NCBI GenBank assembly: GCA_012960225.1
Contig: DUBS01000044.1
Coordinates: forward strand, 1 to 64,000
DNA: 64,000 nucleotides
DNA from: Gemmatimonadota bacterium
GTDB lineage: Bacteria; Gemmatimonadota; Gemmatimonadetes; Longimicrobiales; Gaopeijiaceae
Reading direction: 5' to 3'
Position numbers and translations under genes: made by a program. Below, piece after piece: positions 17,472 through 26,383 of the stretch. Positions within the stretch are counted from its first letter, which is position 1, and every line of letters starts with the position of its first letter. The notes under the pieces are model-generated. The model was not told the origin of the DNA and did not search any database. It saw only the letters and a list, made by a program, of their open reading frames with translations.

Positions 17472-18365
17472 GTGTCTAATTTAGGCCACCATCGCGATTG
17501 GACAGTCCTTAAACTCATTGAATGGAGCGGGCAGTACCTGGACGAGAAAGGTGTTGAACGGGGACGATTAGACGCAGAGCACCTACTTGCCCATGCGATG
17601 AGCACCAGCCGGTTGGACTTATATCTTCAGTATGATCGACTTCTTTCTGGGGAAGAACTCGACCAGTATCGGCCATTGTTAACCAGGCGGGCTCGGCGGG
17701 AGCCACTGCAATATATCCTGGGACGAGCCGGATTTCGGAATTTGGAATTGGAGGTTGACCAAGCAGTTCTGATCCCTCGTCCGGAGACTGAAATCCTAGT
17801 TGATGAAGTACTCCAGTGGGTTGCTGACAATGAACTCAAAGAGCCTATGGCCCTTGATATCGGGACTGGGTCAGGAGCAATTGCACTGTCCTTGGTTCAC
17901 GAGGGTCCGTTCAGTAGAGTCGTAGCAACTGATACTTCGAGGATCGCGCTTGAGGTTGCCACCCGAAATTCATTAATATCAGGACTTTCAGATCGAGTCG
18001 ATTTCCGGTTCGGTGAGTATTATCATCCATTGACCGCTGGTGAAATATTTGAGGTCATCGTTTCGAATCCTCCGTACATTGCTGATGGGGAAGCTCAGCA
18101 TCTTGACCCGGAAATCCGGGAATGGGAGCCAGGAGCCGCCCTCTACGCTGGTCCAGACGGACTTGCTGCGTTACGAAGAATCGCCACCGGAGCTGGTCCA
18201 TATCTGAAGCCGGGAGGATTGCTCGCACTTGAGGTAGGACTTGGCCAGGCGGCCTACATCATGGAAATTTTGGAGAATACTGGCGAATTCGTAAGGGTGC
18301 GGGTTCGTCGAGACCTCACCGGTCGTGAACGGATCGTGCTGGCTCACAGAGTGATGAATGACTAG
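17472..18365 (+). CDS. prmC: Release factor glutamine N5-methyltransferase
   Basis: PrmC methylates the glutamine of the GGQ loop in release factors. The 297 residues include the N-terminal helical substrate-binding part (LDAEHLLAHAMSTSRLDLYL) and REPLQYILGRAGF with LIPRPETEILVDE. The SAM-binding DIGTGSGAIALSL and the catalytic NPPY motif (SNPPYIADGE, about residue 199) follow. The GTG start follows the prfA stop directly, so the pair is coupled. Confidence 0.96.
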   Translation: MSNLGHHRDWTVLKLIEWSGQYLDEKGVERGRLDAEHLLAHAMSTSRLDLYLQYDRLLSGEELDQYRPLLTRRARREPLQYILGRAGFRNLELEVDQAVLIPRPETEILVDEVLQWVADNELKEPMALDIGTGSGAIALSLVHEGPFSRVVATDTSRIALEVATRNSLISGLSDRVDFRFGEYYHPLTAGEIFEVIVSNPPYIADGEAQHLDPEIREWEPGAALYAGPDGLAALRRIATGAGPYLKPGGLLALEVGLGQAAYIMEILENTGEFVRVRVRRDLTGRERIVLAHRVMND

Positions 18366-18419
18366 AGTTTTTCGAGTGGAATTGTCTAATTAAGGAAGCT
18401 GCTGACCCTGGAGATTTAT

Positions 18420-18779
18420 GTGGGTGAGATAGATGAAAGAGCAAAAGAACTTGGCAATGCACTTGCGAGAACAGATGAGTACCGTGTCCTCCGTCAGGCA
18501 ATCGATGCTGCAGATAAAGACCGAGAATTAGTGGAATTGCGAAACCGGATTCGTGAACTGGAAACTGGGATCGAAACATCAATCCGAGCTGGTCGCGAGC
18601 CAGATGAGGACATCACGAAGGTTTACACTGAGTTAACCGAAGAGCTTCAGATTAAACCTGGATTTCAGCGACTAATCTCTACTCAGGCGAACTTTGAGAA
18701 GGTTATGTTTAAGGTGAATGAAACTGTGACGAAAGGGATCGAAGAAGGTGGAGATAGTCGTATTATCCTTCCGTCATGA
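18420..18779 (+). CDS. YlbF/YmcA-family helical protein
   Basis: A 119-residue, almost wholly helical protein beginning MGEIDERAKELGNALARTDEYRVLRQAIDA, the pattern of the YlbF/YmcA (Com_YlbF) family. In Bacillus, members of this family with YaaT support RNase Y-dependent mRNA maturation and developmental signalling. Neither YaaT nor RNase Y is in this window, so the partner is unknown here. The start is a GTG at 18420; the nearer ATG at 18418 is out of frame and stops at once. It sits between prmC and ino1. Confidence 0.75.
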   Translation: MGEIDERAKELGNALARTDEYRVLRQAIDAADKDRELVELRNRIRELETGIETSIRAGREPDEDITKVYTELTEELQIKPGFQRLISTQANFEKVMFKVNETVTKGIEEGGDSRIILPS

Positions 18780-18797
18780 GGAAATAATGGCTGCCGG

Positions 18798-20153
18798 ATG
18801 TTGTGTGGTAAAACACACAACCCAACAAGAGAGCCTCGATTGAAGCAACCGCATCAAATTCAACCAGCCGAAGGAAAATTGGGAGTCCTGCTTCCTGGCT
18901 TTGGCGCTGTAGCTACGACCTTTATCGCAGGAGTAGAGTCAATAAGGCGAGGTTTAGCTGAGCCGTTTGGGAGCTTGACCCAGATGAATACTATTCGTTT
19001 GGGCAAGCGAACTGACGAGAGGACCCCACTGATCAAGGATTTTGTACCTCTTGCTGGACTTGAGGATCTAGTATTTGGGGCTTGGGATCCAATCTATGAT
19101 GATGGTTATGAGAGCGCTCTTAAGGCGGGTGTGCTCAACAAGGATAGTCACCTTGAACCTGTCAGGGATTTCCTTTCCTCAATTCAGCCGATGAAGGCTT
19201 CCTTCAGCACCCAATATGTCAAGAAACTGGAAGGTCCTCATAAGAAGAGTGGAAATAAGAGGGAACAGGCTGAGGAACTCCGGCAGGATATCAGACGTTT
19301 CAAAGAAGAGAATGATTGTGATCGTTTGGTAATGATTTGGTGTGGCTCCACCGAGATTTTCCTGAGGCCTGGCCCAACGCACGAGACACTGGAATCCTTC
19401 GAGAAAGCGATGCAGGAGGATGACGAGTCGATTGCTCCGAGTATGCTTTATGCCTATGCAGCAATCATGGAGGGTGTGCCCTACGCAAACGGTGCCCCAA
19501 ATTTGTCTGCAGATATTCCGGTGCTTGAGCAACTTGCGATTGAGAGAGGAGTCCCGATTGGTGGAAAGGACTTCAAGACCGGCCAGACCCTCATGAAGAC
19601 AATCTTAGCTCCTGGTCTCAAGACTAGAATGTTGGGGCTATCAGGCTGGTTTAGTACGAATATTCTTGGAAATCGTGATGGTGAGGTTCTGGATGATCCA
19701 GAATCTTTTAAGACCAAGGAGGAGTCGAAGCTCAGTGTACTGGAGCAAATCCTTCAACCCGACATGTACCCTAAGCTATACGGGGATATGTATCATAAGG
19801 TAAGGATCAACTACTACCCACCCAGGGGAGACGATAAGGAGAGTTGGGACAATATCGACATCTTCGGATGGTTAGGTTATCCGATGCAGATAAAGATTGA
19901 TTTTCTTTGCCGTGATTCGATACTCGCTGCTCCAATCGTGCTTGACTTAGCACTTTTCCTTGACTTGGCAATGCGTTCCGGACTAGATGGCATACAAGAG
20001 TGGCTCTCATTCTACTTCAAATCGCCACAGGTAGCTCCAGGTCTCTATCCAGAGCACGACATTTTTATTCAGCACTGGAAGCTTAAGAACACTCTCCGTT
20101 GGTTGATGAATGAGGACATGCTAACACACTTGGGCGTGGAGTATTACGACTAG
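18798..20153 (+). CDS. ino1: Inositol-3-phosphate synthase
   Basis: It cyclises D-glucose 6-phosphate to 1D-myo-inositol 3-phosphate with NAD as recycled cofactor, the only de novo route to inositol. The 451 residues show the NAD-binding GVLLPGFGAVATTFIAGV near residue 30, VMIWCGSTEIF, PNLSADIPVLEQLA and the family signature GGKDFKTGQTLMKT. Further motifs are GWFSTNILGNRDGEVL and IDFLCRDSILAAPIVLDLA. In bacteria inositol serves for inositol phospholipids or compatible solutes; which applies cannot be decided here. It lies between a YlbF-like gene and tmk. Confidence 0.93.
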   Translation: MLCGKTHNPTREPRLKQPHQIQPAEGKLGVLLPGFGAVATTFIAGVESIRRGLAEPFGSLTQMNTIRLGKRTDERTPLIKDFVPLAGLEDLVFGAWDPIYDDGYESALKAGVLNKDSHLEPVRDFLSSIQPMKASFSTQYVKKLEGPHKKSGNKREQAEELRQDIRRFKEENDCDRLVMIWCGSTEIFLRPGPTHETLESFEKAMQEDDESIAPSMLYAYAAIMEGVPYANGAPNLSADIPVLEQLAIERGVPIGGKDFKTGQTLMKTILAPGLKTRMLGLSGWFSTNILGNRDGEVLDDPESFKTKEESKLSVLEQILQPDMYPKLYGDMYHKVRINYYPPRGDDKESWDNIDIFGWLGYPMQIKIDFLCRDSILAAPIVLDLALFLDLAMRSGLDGIQEWLSFYFKSPQVAPGLYPEHDIFIQHWKLKNTLRWLMNEDMLTHLGVEYYD

Positions 20154-20157
20154 CGCT

Positions 20158-20802
20158 GTGAGTGGACAGTTCATAGTCCTTGAAGGGGCAGATGGCGTTG
20201 GTAAAACAACTCAAACGGCTCTTTTGTCATCGTGGATGGAGTCCAAGGAGATTGAACATGTAGTCGCGCGTGAGCCGGGAGGAACACCGCTCGGTGAGGC
20301 TGTGCGGGACTTGATCCTCCGGGAAACGGATCTCCACATAGCACCCGAGCCAGAGTTACTCCTGATTTTGGCATCCAGGGCAGCTTTTGTTAGCGAGGTC
20401 GTAAAACCGGCATTGGCAGCTGGAAAAGTGGTTCTTGCGGATCGCTTCGCTCTCTCAACACTTGCCTACCAGGGTTACGGCAGAGGTCTCCTACTTGATG
20501 ACGTTCGTGATGGACTGCGGATTGCCACCGGTGGACTTGAGCCAGACTTGTATATCATACTGGACATACCTATTGAGGAAAGTTCGGCCCGCCAAGCTGC
20601 AAGTGGCATCGAACTTGACCGGATAGAGCGTGAAGGGGATGGCTTTCTTCAGTCTGTACGCCAAGGGTATCTAGCACTAGGAGATTCAGAGTCCGGCGTT
20701 CGAGTCCTAAACGGCTCGGGCCCGCCAGAGGCCGTGCAGGATAGGGTACGTGAGCTTCTAATTAAGATCTTCCCAGAAACCTTCGGTGGTTCAGCTTTAT
20801 GA
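20158..20802 (+). CDS. tmk: Thymidylate kinase
   Basis: Tmk phosphorylates dTMP to dTDP for DNA synthesis. The 214-residue protein has the P-loop LEGADGVGKTTQTALL at residues 7-22, the DR(Y/F) motif in LADRFALSTLAYQGYGRGL, and a LID region (SGIELDRIEREGDGFLQ) with few arginines in the expected place. VAREPGGTPLGEAVR is the family signature for substrate binding. The GTG start follows the ino1 stop by four bases, so they are likely co-transcribed. Confidence 0.95.
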   Translation: MSGQFIVLEGADGVGKTTQTALLSSWMESKEIEHVVAREPGGTPLGEAVRDLILRETDLHIAPEPELLLILASRAAFVSEVVKPALAAGKVVLADRFALSTLAYQGYGRGLLLDDVRDGLRIATGGLEPDLYIILDIPIEESSARQAASGIELDRIEREGDGFLQSVRQGYLALGDSESGVRVLNGSGPPEAVQDRVRELLIKIFPETFGGSAL

Positions 20803-20855
20803 AGCGAGGCGTATCTTGGAGGCCCTTCCATCTAACTTGATATGGGGAATGACAC

Positions 20856-22475
20856 GTGAAGCGAAGCACCTTGACCGCAGTTGCCGTTGTAGCATCAGCA
20901 GTTGTGGTAGCTGGTTGGTTGCTCCAAGAGGGTGTGGGTCGCACAGATAACGCTTATCTGCGCGTTCGTGTACTTCAGGAAGTGATAGACAGGGTTGAGT
21001 CCAGCTTTGTCGACGAAGTCGAATATGATCGTCTGCATGAATCTGCGATTGATGGCCTATTTAGGGATTTAGGAGATCCTCACTCATCGCTTATCCCAGC
21101 AAGCTCCTATGAAAATCTTAGAATTCGGACTGAGGGTGAATATGGGGGGATCGGACTTGAGGTAGCCGATCGTAACGGATGGGTAACCGTAGTAAGTCCG
21201 ATCCCGAATACACCCGGAGCACGAGCAGGTATCAGGGCGGGAGATCAGTTTTTTGAGATTGAAGGAGTACTTGCAGATACGATGGTCACTGATCAGGCTG
21301 TCGAAATGCTTCGTGGCCGTCCTGGAACAGAAGTCAGCGTTAAGATGATACGGCCGGGTGTTGATGAGCCGATCCCATTTACGGTCGAGCGCGCGGAGAT
21401 CCAACTTAGGGCGGTCCCATTTGGCATGATGCTCGAGCATGGAATAGGGTATGTCCCGCTACAAACATTCCAAGCAGGGTCTGAGCGTGAGATTACCACA
21501 GTACTTGATTCTCTTCGAGAGGTTGAAGGCGCTCGTTCTCTGATTCTCGATCTTCGCGGGAATCCAGGCGGATTGTTGGACGCGGGTATCGCGGTCTCGG
21601 ACCTTTTCTTAGATGTGGATCTTTCGATAGTAGAGACTCGAGGACGTGCTTCTGGCCAAAACGAAACATATTCTGCTAAGAAGCCTGATACGTATCCCAA
21701 TCTTCCGATTGTGGTTCTTGTTGACCGTGCCAGTGCGTCAGCATCGGAGATCGTTGCGGGAGCATTACAAGATCATGATCGGGCGGTAATCGTCGGTCAA
21801 CAAACATTCGGTAAGGGATCTGTACAAACCCTTTATCGCTTGACTGGAGGGGACGTACTCCGCTTGACAACAGCGCGGTGGTACACGCCAGTGGGGCGTT
21901 CTATCCATCGTGGCCCTCAGAGAGGAGTGGAGACGGACGGACAAAGCTTCGGTATCTCTGGAGAGCTTGTAACACCCGGTGATGTGTCGGAGCGCCCCGA
22001 GTTTTCTTCAATGGGTGGACGCCTGCTTTATGGTGGCGGAGGGATTACTCCTGATCTTTTCGTGGTATCTGAGACTTTATCAGCAGAAGAAACTGAGGCG
22101 GTTGGTAGGGTATTTCGTCAGGCGAGTGCCTTCAACATAGCCCTCTTCAACTACGCAGTGTCATATATTCATGATCATCCTGAACTTGAAGTTGGTTACA
22201 CTCTAAGTGATGAGGACCTCGATATCTTTTTTGATACGCTTCAAGAGTCGGCCGCTGAAGTTGATGAAGCTGCTTTCATTGCCGGTGCCCGTTTTATTCG
22301 GTATCACCTTGAGAGAGAAATTGCTCTACAGGCATGGGGTGACTCCGGAGTATTCGAGCAATCCCGAAAGTACGATGAAGAGCTGGTATCTGCCCTGGAA
22401 CTGTTGCGTGGTATTTCGACCCAAGATGATCTCATTGAGGCGGTAGAGCAGGCCCGTCAAAGTCGGAAGCCTTGA
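20856..22475 (+). CDS. ctpA: C-terminal processing serine protease, S41 family
   Basis: A periplasmic S41A protease that trims or degrades envelope proteins. The 539 residues have an N-terminal membrane or signal segment (TAVAVVASAVVVAGWLL), an N-terminal helical lid and a PDZ domain (GEYGGIGLEVADRNGWVTVV through SVKMIRPG). The protease core shows LDLRGNPGGLLDAGIAVSDLFL, the nucleophile serine in DRASASASEIVAGAL (about 296) and the general-base lysine in QQTFGKGSVQTLY (about 320). A C-terminal helical extension of about 140 residues follows. The GTG start is the only one giving the full signal segment. Confidence 0.94.
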   Translation: MKRSTLTAVAVVASAVVVAGWLLQEGVGRTDNAYLRVRVLQEVIDRVESSFVDEVEYDRLHESAIDGLFRDLGDPHSSLIPASSYENLRIRTEGEYGGIGLEVADRNGWVTVVSPIPNTPGARAGIRAGDQFFEIEGVLADTMVTDQAVEMLRGRPGTEVSVKMIRPGVDEPIPFTVERAEIQLRAVPFGMMLEHGIGYVPLQTFQAGSEREITTVLDSLREVEGARSLILDLRGNPGGLLDAGIAVSDLFLDVDLSIVETRGRASGQNETYSAKKPDTYPNLPIVVLVDRASASASEIVAGALQDHDRAVIVGQQTFGKGSVQTLYRLTGGDVLRLTTARWYTPVGRSIHRGPQRGVETDGQSFGISGELVTPGDVSERPEFSSMGGRLLYGGGGITPDLFVVSETLSAEETEAVGRVFRQASAFNIALFNYAVSYIHDHPELEVGYTLSDEDLDIFFDTLQESAAEVDEAAFIAGARFIRYHLEREIALQAWGDSGVFEQSRKYDEELVSALELLRGISTQDDLIEAVEQARQSRKP

Positions 22476-22574
22476 TTTCAAGGCGGTATGGCGGAGGAAA
22501 TTATCTCACCACACTATCCCTGGGATTGAGCCAGACTCTGTCATTCAACCCATGTCCAATTACTTGACTGATTA

Positions 22575-23561
22575 ATGAGTGCGGTAGAAGTCCTACGAGG
22601 CGATGTCGTGGAAGCACAACATATTGTCCACGTTGTGGTTGCTGATGCCCATGGGAGAGTGGTTGCCAGGGTGGGTAACGGAGACGGGCTAACTTATTAT
22701 AGATCTGCAGCAAAGCCCCTCCAGGCGCTTCCGCTTGTGGAGGAGGGGCTAGTCAGAAAATTCGGAATTTCTCTTCCCGAGCTTGCTCTTTGCTGTGCCT
22801 CACATGAGGGCGAACCTGAACATGTTGCAACGGCCCGGTCGATTCTTTCCAAGATCGGCGTAGATGAGGCGCTAATCCGGTGTGGTTCTCACCTTCCATT
22901 TGGTGCTGATGCTAGCCAGGAACTCTTAATGTTTGGTGGCCAACCTATGCCGATCCATAACAACTGTTCAGGTAAGCATGCAGGAATGCTGGCACTAGCA
23001 GTAGGTATGGGATGGGATCCGGTAGACTACCATCTACCCGGTCACCCCGTGCAGGATCGTATGTTGCGGGAGATTCTCAGGTGGACGGGGCTTGGTGAAG
23101 CTGAAGTGGCTACAGGAGTGGATGGATGCGGCGTGGTCTGTTTTGCTGTTCCTTTATTCCAGATTGCTAGGTCATTCGCGCGGTTCTCTGTCGCAGCGGC
23201 TGATAATGAGGGCCCTGCGGAGATCGTTCGTGCAATGACCACACATCCTTTCATGGTTGGTGGGACGGGACGGGCATGCACCCAAGTTATGGAAGCTGCG
23301 GCAGGTAAAGCTTTTGTGAAACTCGGAGCAGAGGGGACATATATTGGAGGGATTCCAGCTTCAGGGCTCGGTTTTGCGATCAAAGTTGAAGACGGAGGAC
23401 GCCGGGCAGTTGAGGTAGCTCTTGTGAAGGTTCTTGAGGAGCTTGGTGTTCTTACAGAAACAGCCGTCACCGCGATCAGCCACCACGGTAATCCGATAGT
23501 GTATAATACTCGGGGTGAAGCAGTTGGTGAGATCAGGCCGGCTTTTCATCTGGAGTTTTAG
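22575..23561 (+). CDS. L-asparaginase II-type protein (Rhizobium/plant-like family)
   Basis: A 328-residue protein of the asparaginase II family first described from Rhizobium, which is unrelated to E. coli AnsA/AnsB and resembles serine beta-lactamase-like folds in its motifs. Visible signatures are TYYRSAAKPLQALPLVEEG (Ser-x-x-Lys type), CCASHEGEPEHV, IHNNCSGKHAGMLALAV and GVDGCGVVCFAVPLFQ. The expected reaction is asparagine to aspartate plus ammonia. No transporter or regulator lies beside it. It is followed six bases later by a carboxymuconolactone decarboxylase-like gene. Confidence 0.9.
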   Translation: MSAVEVLRGDVVEAQHIVHVVVADAHGRVVARVGNGDGLTYYRSAAKPLQALPLVEEGLVRKFGISLPELALCCASHEGEPEHVATARSILSKIGVDEALIRCGSHLPFGADASQELLMFGGQPMPIHNNCSGKHAGMLALAVGMGWDPVDYHLPGHPVQDRMLREILRWTGLGEAEVATGVDGCGVVCFAVPLFQIARSFARFSVAAADNEGPAEIVRAMTTHPFMVGGTGRACTQVMEAAAGKAFVKLGAEGTYIGGIPASGLGFAIKVEDGGRRAVEVALVKVLEELGVLTETAVTAISHHGNPIVYNTRGEAVGEIRPAFHLEF

Positions 23562-23566
23562 TTGCC

Positions 23567-24187
23567 ATGAGCCAGCATTTGCAACCATCAGTCGAGATGC
23601 TGGTGCATCTTAGTGCCGTGATTGCCAGTCGACAGACCGACGAACTCTCAAAGCACTTCAACTTGATAGCCACTCGAGCAGATGCTGTCCAAGTTGAAGA
23701 GGTAATCCTTCAAAGCTACCTCTTTCTTGGCTATCCCATAGCGTTAAACGTGATGGCTCTATGGCGTGAAAAAATTGGACCGAACACTTCTATAAGATCA
23801 CTAGAAAACCACGACACTTGGGCAGTTCGTGGACAGGAGGTTTGCGGTGCTGTTTATGCCGGTCAATACGCTGAGCTCCGCGCACATATACGCAGGCTTC
23901 ATCCGGACTTGGAGCAATGGATGATCCAAGAGGGATACGGAAAAGTCCTAGGGCGTTCGGGGCTTTCACTGGTGGATCGCGAACTATGCATCGTTGCGCT
24001 CTTGGCGGTATTAGACGTCCCAAAGCAACTCTATTCTCACCTCCGAGGTGCACTCAACGTTGGAGCGCACGTCTGGCAAGTCTCACAGGCGCTCGAGATC
24101 GGACTCGGATATGCTGAGGATGATGTTGCTGCTCGTGGCTGGAAAACTTGGAAAACCCTCGAATCGCGTGCTGCTGTGAGTGGGTGA
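23567..24187 (+). CDS. Carboxymuconolactone decarboxylase/AhpD-like protein
   Basis: A 206-residue all-helical protein with two CMD-like units; the clearest is the second, LVDRELCIVALLAVLDVPKQLYSHLRGALNVGA. The AhpD catalytic CxxC pair is missing, so peroxidase-reducing activity is unlikely. A decarboxylase or structural role is possible, but no beta-ketoadipate genes are nearby. It sits between asparaginase and obg with four bases to the obg start. The substrate is unknown. Confidence 0.78.
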   Translation: MSQHLQPSVEMLVHLSAVIASRQTDELSKHFNLIATRADAVQVEEVILQSYLFLGYPIALNVMALWREKIGPNTSIRSLENHDTWAVRGQEVCGAVYAGQYAELRAHIRRLHPDLEQWMIQEGYGKVLGRSGLSLVDRELCIVALLAVLDVPKQLYSHLRGALNVGAHVWQVSQALEIGLGYAEDDVAARGWKTWKTLESRAAVSG

Positions 24188-24190
24188 ATC

Positions 24191-25213
24191 GTGTTTATAG
24201 ATCATGCAGTAATCGAAGTGAAAGCGGGCACAGGTGGCTCTGGATCGGACGCTTTCCGCCGCGAAAAGGGAGTCCCGCGTGGTGGGCCTGCTGGTGGAGA
24301 TGGTGGGAAGGGTGGGGACGTTCTGCTAGAGGCGGATGTGCAGCTTACGACATTGCTCGATTATTCATATCGACGGCACTATAAAGCGGATCGAGGGAAG
24401 CACGGCGGAGGAAAGAACTGCACAGGTCGGTCCGGTGAAGATCTGATCCTGAAAGTTCCGAGGGGGACGGTAGTTTTCGACGTTGATTCAGGAGATCCCT
24501 TGGGCGAACTCTTAGAAGACGGCGAGCATCTGATAATTGCGTCTGGCGGGCGAGGGGGTCGTGGCAATACCCATTTCAAGACAGCAACACGCCAGGCTCC
24601 ACGCCATTGGGAGGTTGGTGAAGATGGTGAGGAATGCCGGATTCGGCTTGAACTCAAGCTGATTGCAGATGTGGGACTGGTCGGTGAGCCAAATGCGGGG
24701 AAATCCACATTCTTGGCGACGGTCACCGATGCAAGACCGAAGGTTGCCGACTACCCGTTCACCACGTTGGAGCCGAATCTCGGTGTTGTAAGACTCCGTG
24801 ATTTCCAGTCATTTGTGATTGCGGATATTCCTGGAATTATAGAAGGAGCACATCAGGGAAAGGGCTTAGGCCATAAGTTTCTGCGCCATATTGAACGGAC
24901 CCGAACTCTCGCTCTGATGATTCCAGTGGATACGGAGAACATTCAACAAGCATTCCAGGCCCTGAGAGCTGAACTCGAAGCCTATTCTCCAGACCTCGCG
25001 ACAGCTCCGTTCTGTGTAGTACTAACGAAGATTGACCTTCTTCCTCCAGATGCTGAGTTGCCGAAGTTTCAGGCCCAAGGTGCTTGGGCAGTTTTCGAGG
25101 TCTCATCGTCAACTAACAGAGGGTTAGATGATGTCTTGATAGCCCTCTGGAAGGCGAGTCGTCCCTCTGAGGAACCAACGGGTGACGGGGGCGACCAAGC
25201 ATGGGCGCCCTGA
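24191..25213 (+). CDS. obg: GTPase Obg/CgtA
   Basis: Obg is an essential GTPase that checks 50S subunit assembly and links it to stress signals. The 340 residues hold the glycine-rich Obg fold (VKAGTGGSGSDAFRREKGVPRGGPAGGDGGKGGDV split across residues 10-45). The G domain has G1 GEPNAGKSTF near residue 165, G3 DIPGIIEGAHQGKGLGHKFL and G4 LTKIDLL. The C-terminal OCT domain of Gram-positive members is absent. The start is GTG at 24191. Its last 13 bases overlap the hemW start. Confidence 0.96.
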   Translation: MFIDHAVIEVKAGTGGSGSDAFRREKGVPRGGPAGGDGGKGGDVLLEADVQLTTLLDYSYRRHYKADRGKHGGGKNCTGRSGEDLILKVPRGTVVFDVDSGDPLGELLEDGEHLIIASGGRGGRGNTHFKTATRQAPRHWEVGEDGEECRIRLELKLIADVGLVGEPNAGKSTFLATVTDARPKVADYPFTTLEPNLGVVRLRDFQSFVIADIPGIIEGAHQGKGLGHKFLRHIERTRTLALMIPVDTENIQQAFQALRAELEAYSPDLATAPFCVVLTKIDLLPPDAELPKFQAQGAWAVFEVSSSTNRGLDDVLIALWKASRPSEEPTGDGGDQAWAP

Positions 25214-26352
25214 ATAAGGTTACGGTCTCATCCATTTACGTGCACGCACCATTTTGTTCAAAACGTTGTTTCTATTGTGATTTTGCTGTAGAGGTAAATT
25301 CCTCCGACAATCTCAGTGCCTGGACAAGAGCACTTTCGGGTGAACTGACAGCAGTCGAACGAGAAGGTGTCTTCGCTATGTCTGAGGCAATAAAAACCCT
25401 ATACGTGGGAGGTGGTACCCCATCCCTGCTTGGCCCTCAAGCGATGAAAGGCCTTGCAGAAGTAATTGGATATAGCCGGCTCGAAGATCCTGAGCTTGAG
25501 TGGACTGCCGAGGCCAACCCTGAGACTGTCACGCATGATTTAGTTGAAAGTTGGTACAATACCGGTGTTAATCGGATGAGCCTGGGTGTACAAAGCTTTG
25601 ATACACAGGTACTCACCTGGATGGGGCGCTTGCACGGTCCAGACGGCGCATTCCAGGCGGTCAATGCAATAAAGGAAGTAGGGATCTGTAATCTCAGCGT
25701 TGATCTAATTTTTGGGTTGCCGCCTCGACTAAAGCGGTGTTGGCGCACTGATTTGTTCAAGGTGTTAGAACTAGACGTTCCACATATCAGTTTGTACGGA
25801 CTCAGCATAGAGCCTGACACCCCATTAGGTCGATCAGTCAGAGACGGTAGTGAGTTCCCTGTTGATGAAGGGCAATACAGGGATGAATACCTGACTGCCG
25901 TAGAGTTATTAAGAGCTGCTGGATATCAACATTATGAAGTCTCCAGCTTCAGCCACCCAGGGTTTGCATCAAGACATAGCTCTGCATACTGGGATGGAAG
26001 TCCTTATTTGGGCTTGGGCAACTCTGCCCACAGTTACTCGGAATCCTACCGCCGCTGGAATGTCAGAGATTGGGGTGCATATAAGGCCTTGGCCACAGGG
26101 ACAGGGATCACTTGGGGGGAAGGTGAGCACCTTGATCTAGCCTCTAGATCTCTAGAGCGATTGTGGCTGGGTCTGCGAACAGCGTCAGGGCTGCGGCTAG
26201 AGGATCTAGATGACCCACAGCGGGCGATCCTCGAGTCCTGGGTGCAGGAAGGTTGGAGCGTGCTTGAGGATGGAAGAGTGCGCCTTACTGCGGAGGGTTG
26301 GCTTCTGTTGGACCGACTCACTTTGGAGCTTGATGGTGCTCCGGTGGGTTGA
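25201..26352 (+). CDS. hemW: Radical SAM heme chaperone HemW (coproporphyrinogen oxidase-like)
   Basis: HemW belongs to the radical-SAM HemN-like family but acts as a heme chaperone rather than as an oxygen-independent coproporphyrinogen III oxidase. The 383 residues start with HAPFCSKRCFYCDF, carrying the Cx3Cx2C cluster motif. TLYVGGGTPSLL, NPETVTHDLVESW and RMSLGVQSFD follow. The heme-binding HNxxYW motif of HemW appears altered to HSSAYW in SRHSSAYWDGSPYLGLG. It overlaps obg by 13 bases and is followed by hrcA, the usual hemW-hrcA order. Confidence 0.93.
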   Translation: MGALNKVTVSSIYVHAPFCSKRCFYCDFAVEVNSSDNLSAWTRALSGELTAVEREGVFAMSEAIKTLYVGGGTPSLLGPQAMKGLAEVIGYSRLEDPELEWTAEANPETVTHDLVESWYNTGVNRMSLGVQSFDTQVLTWMGRLHGPDGAFQAVNAIKEVGICNLSVDLIFGLPPRLKRCWRTDLFKVLELDVPHISLYGLSIEPDTPLGRSVRDGSEFPVDEGQYRDEYLTAVELLRAAGYQHYEVSSFSHPGFASRHSSAYWDGSPYLGLGNSAHSYSESYRRWNVRDWGAYKALATGTGITWGEGEHLDLASRSLERLWLGLRTASGLRLEDLDDPQRAILESWVQEGWSVLEDGRVRLTAEGWLLLDRLTLELDGAPVG

Positions 26353-26383
26353 CGCTGGAATCAACCACACTCGATCTTCGACT

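Noticed and set aside
26210-26383. N-terminal extension of hrcA into hemW
   Set aside because: The extra 58 residues come from the overlapping hemW frame and do not resemble HrcA; the ATG at 26384 gives a normal length.
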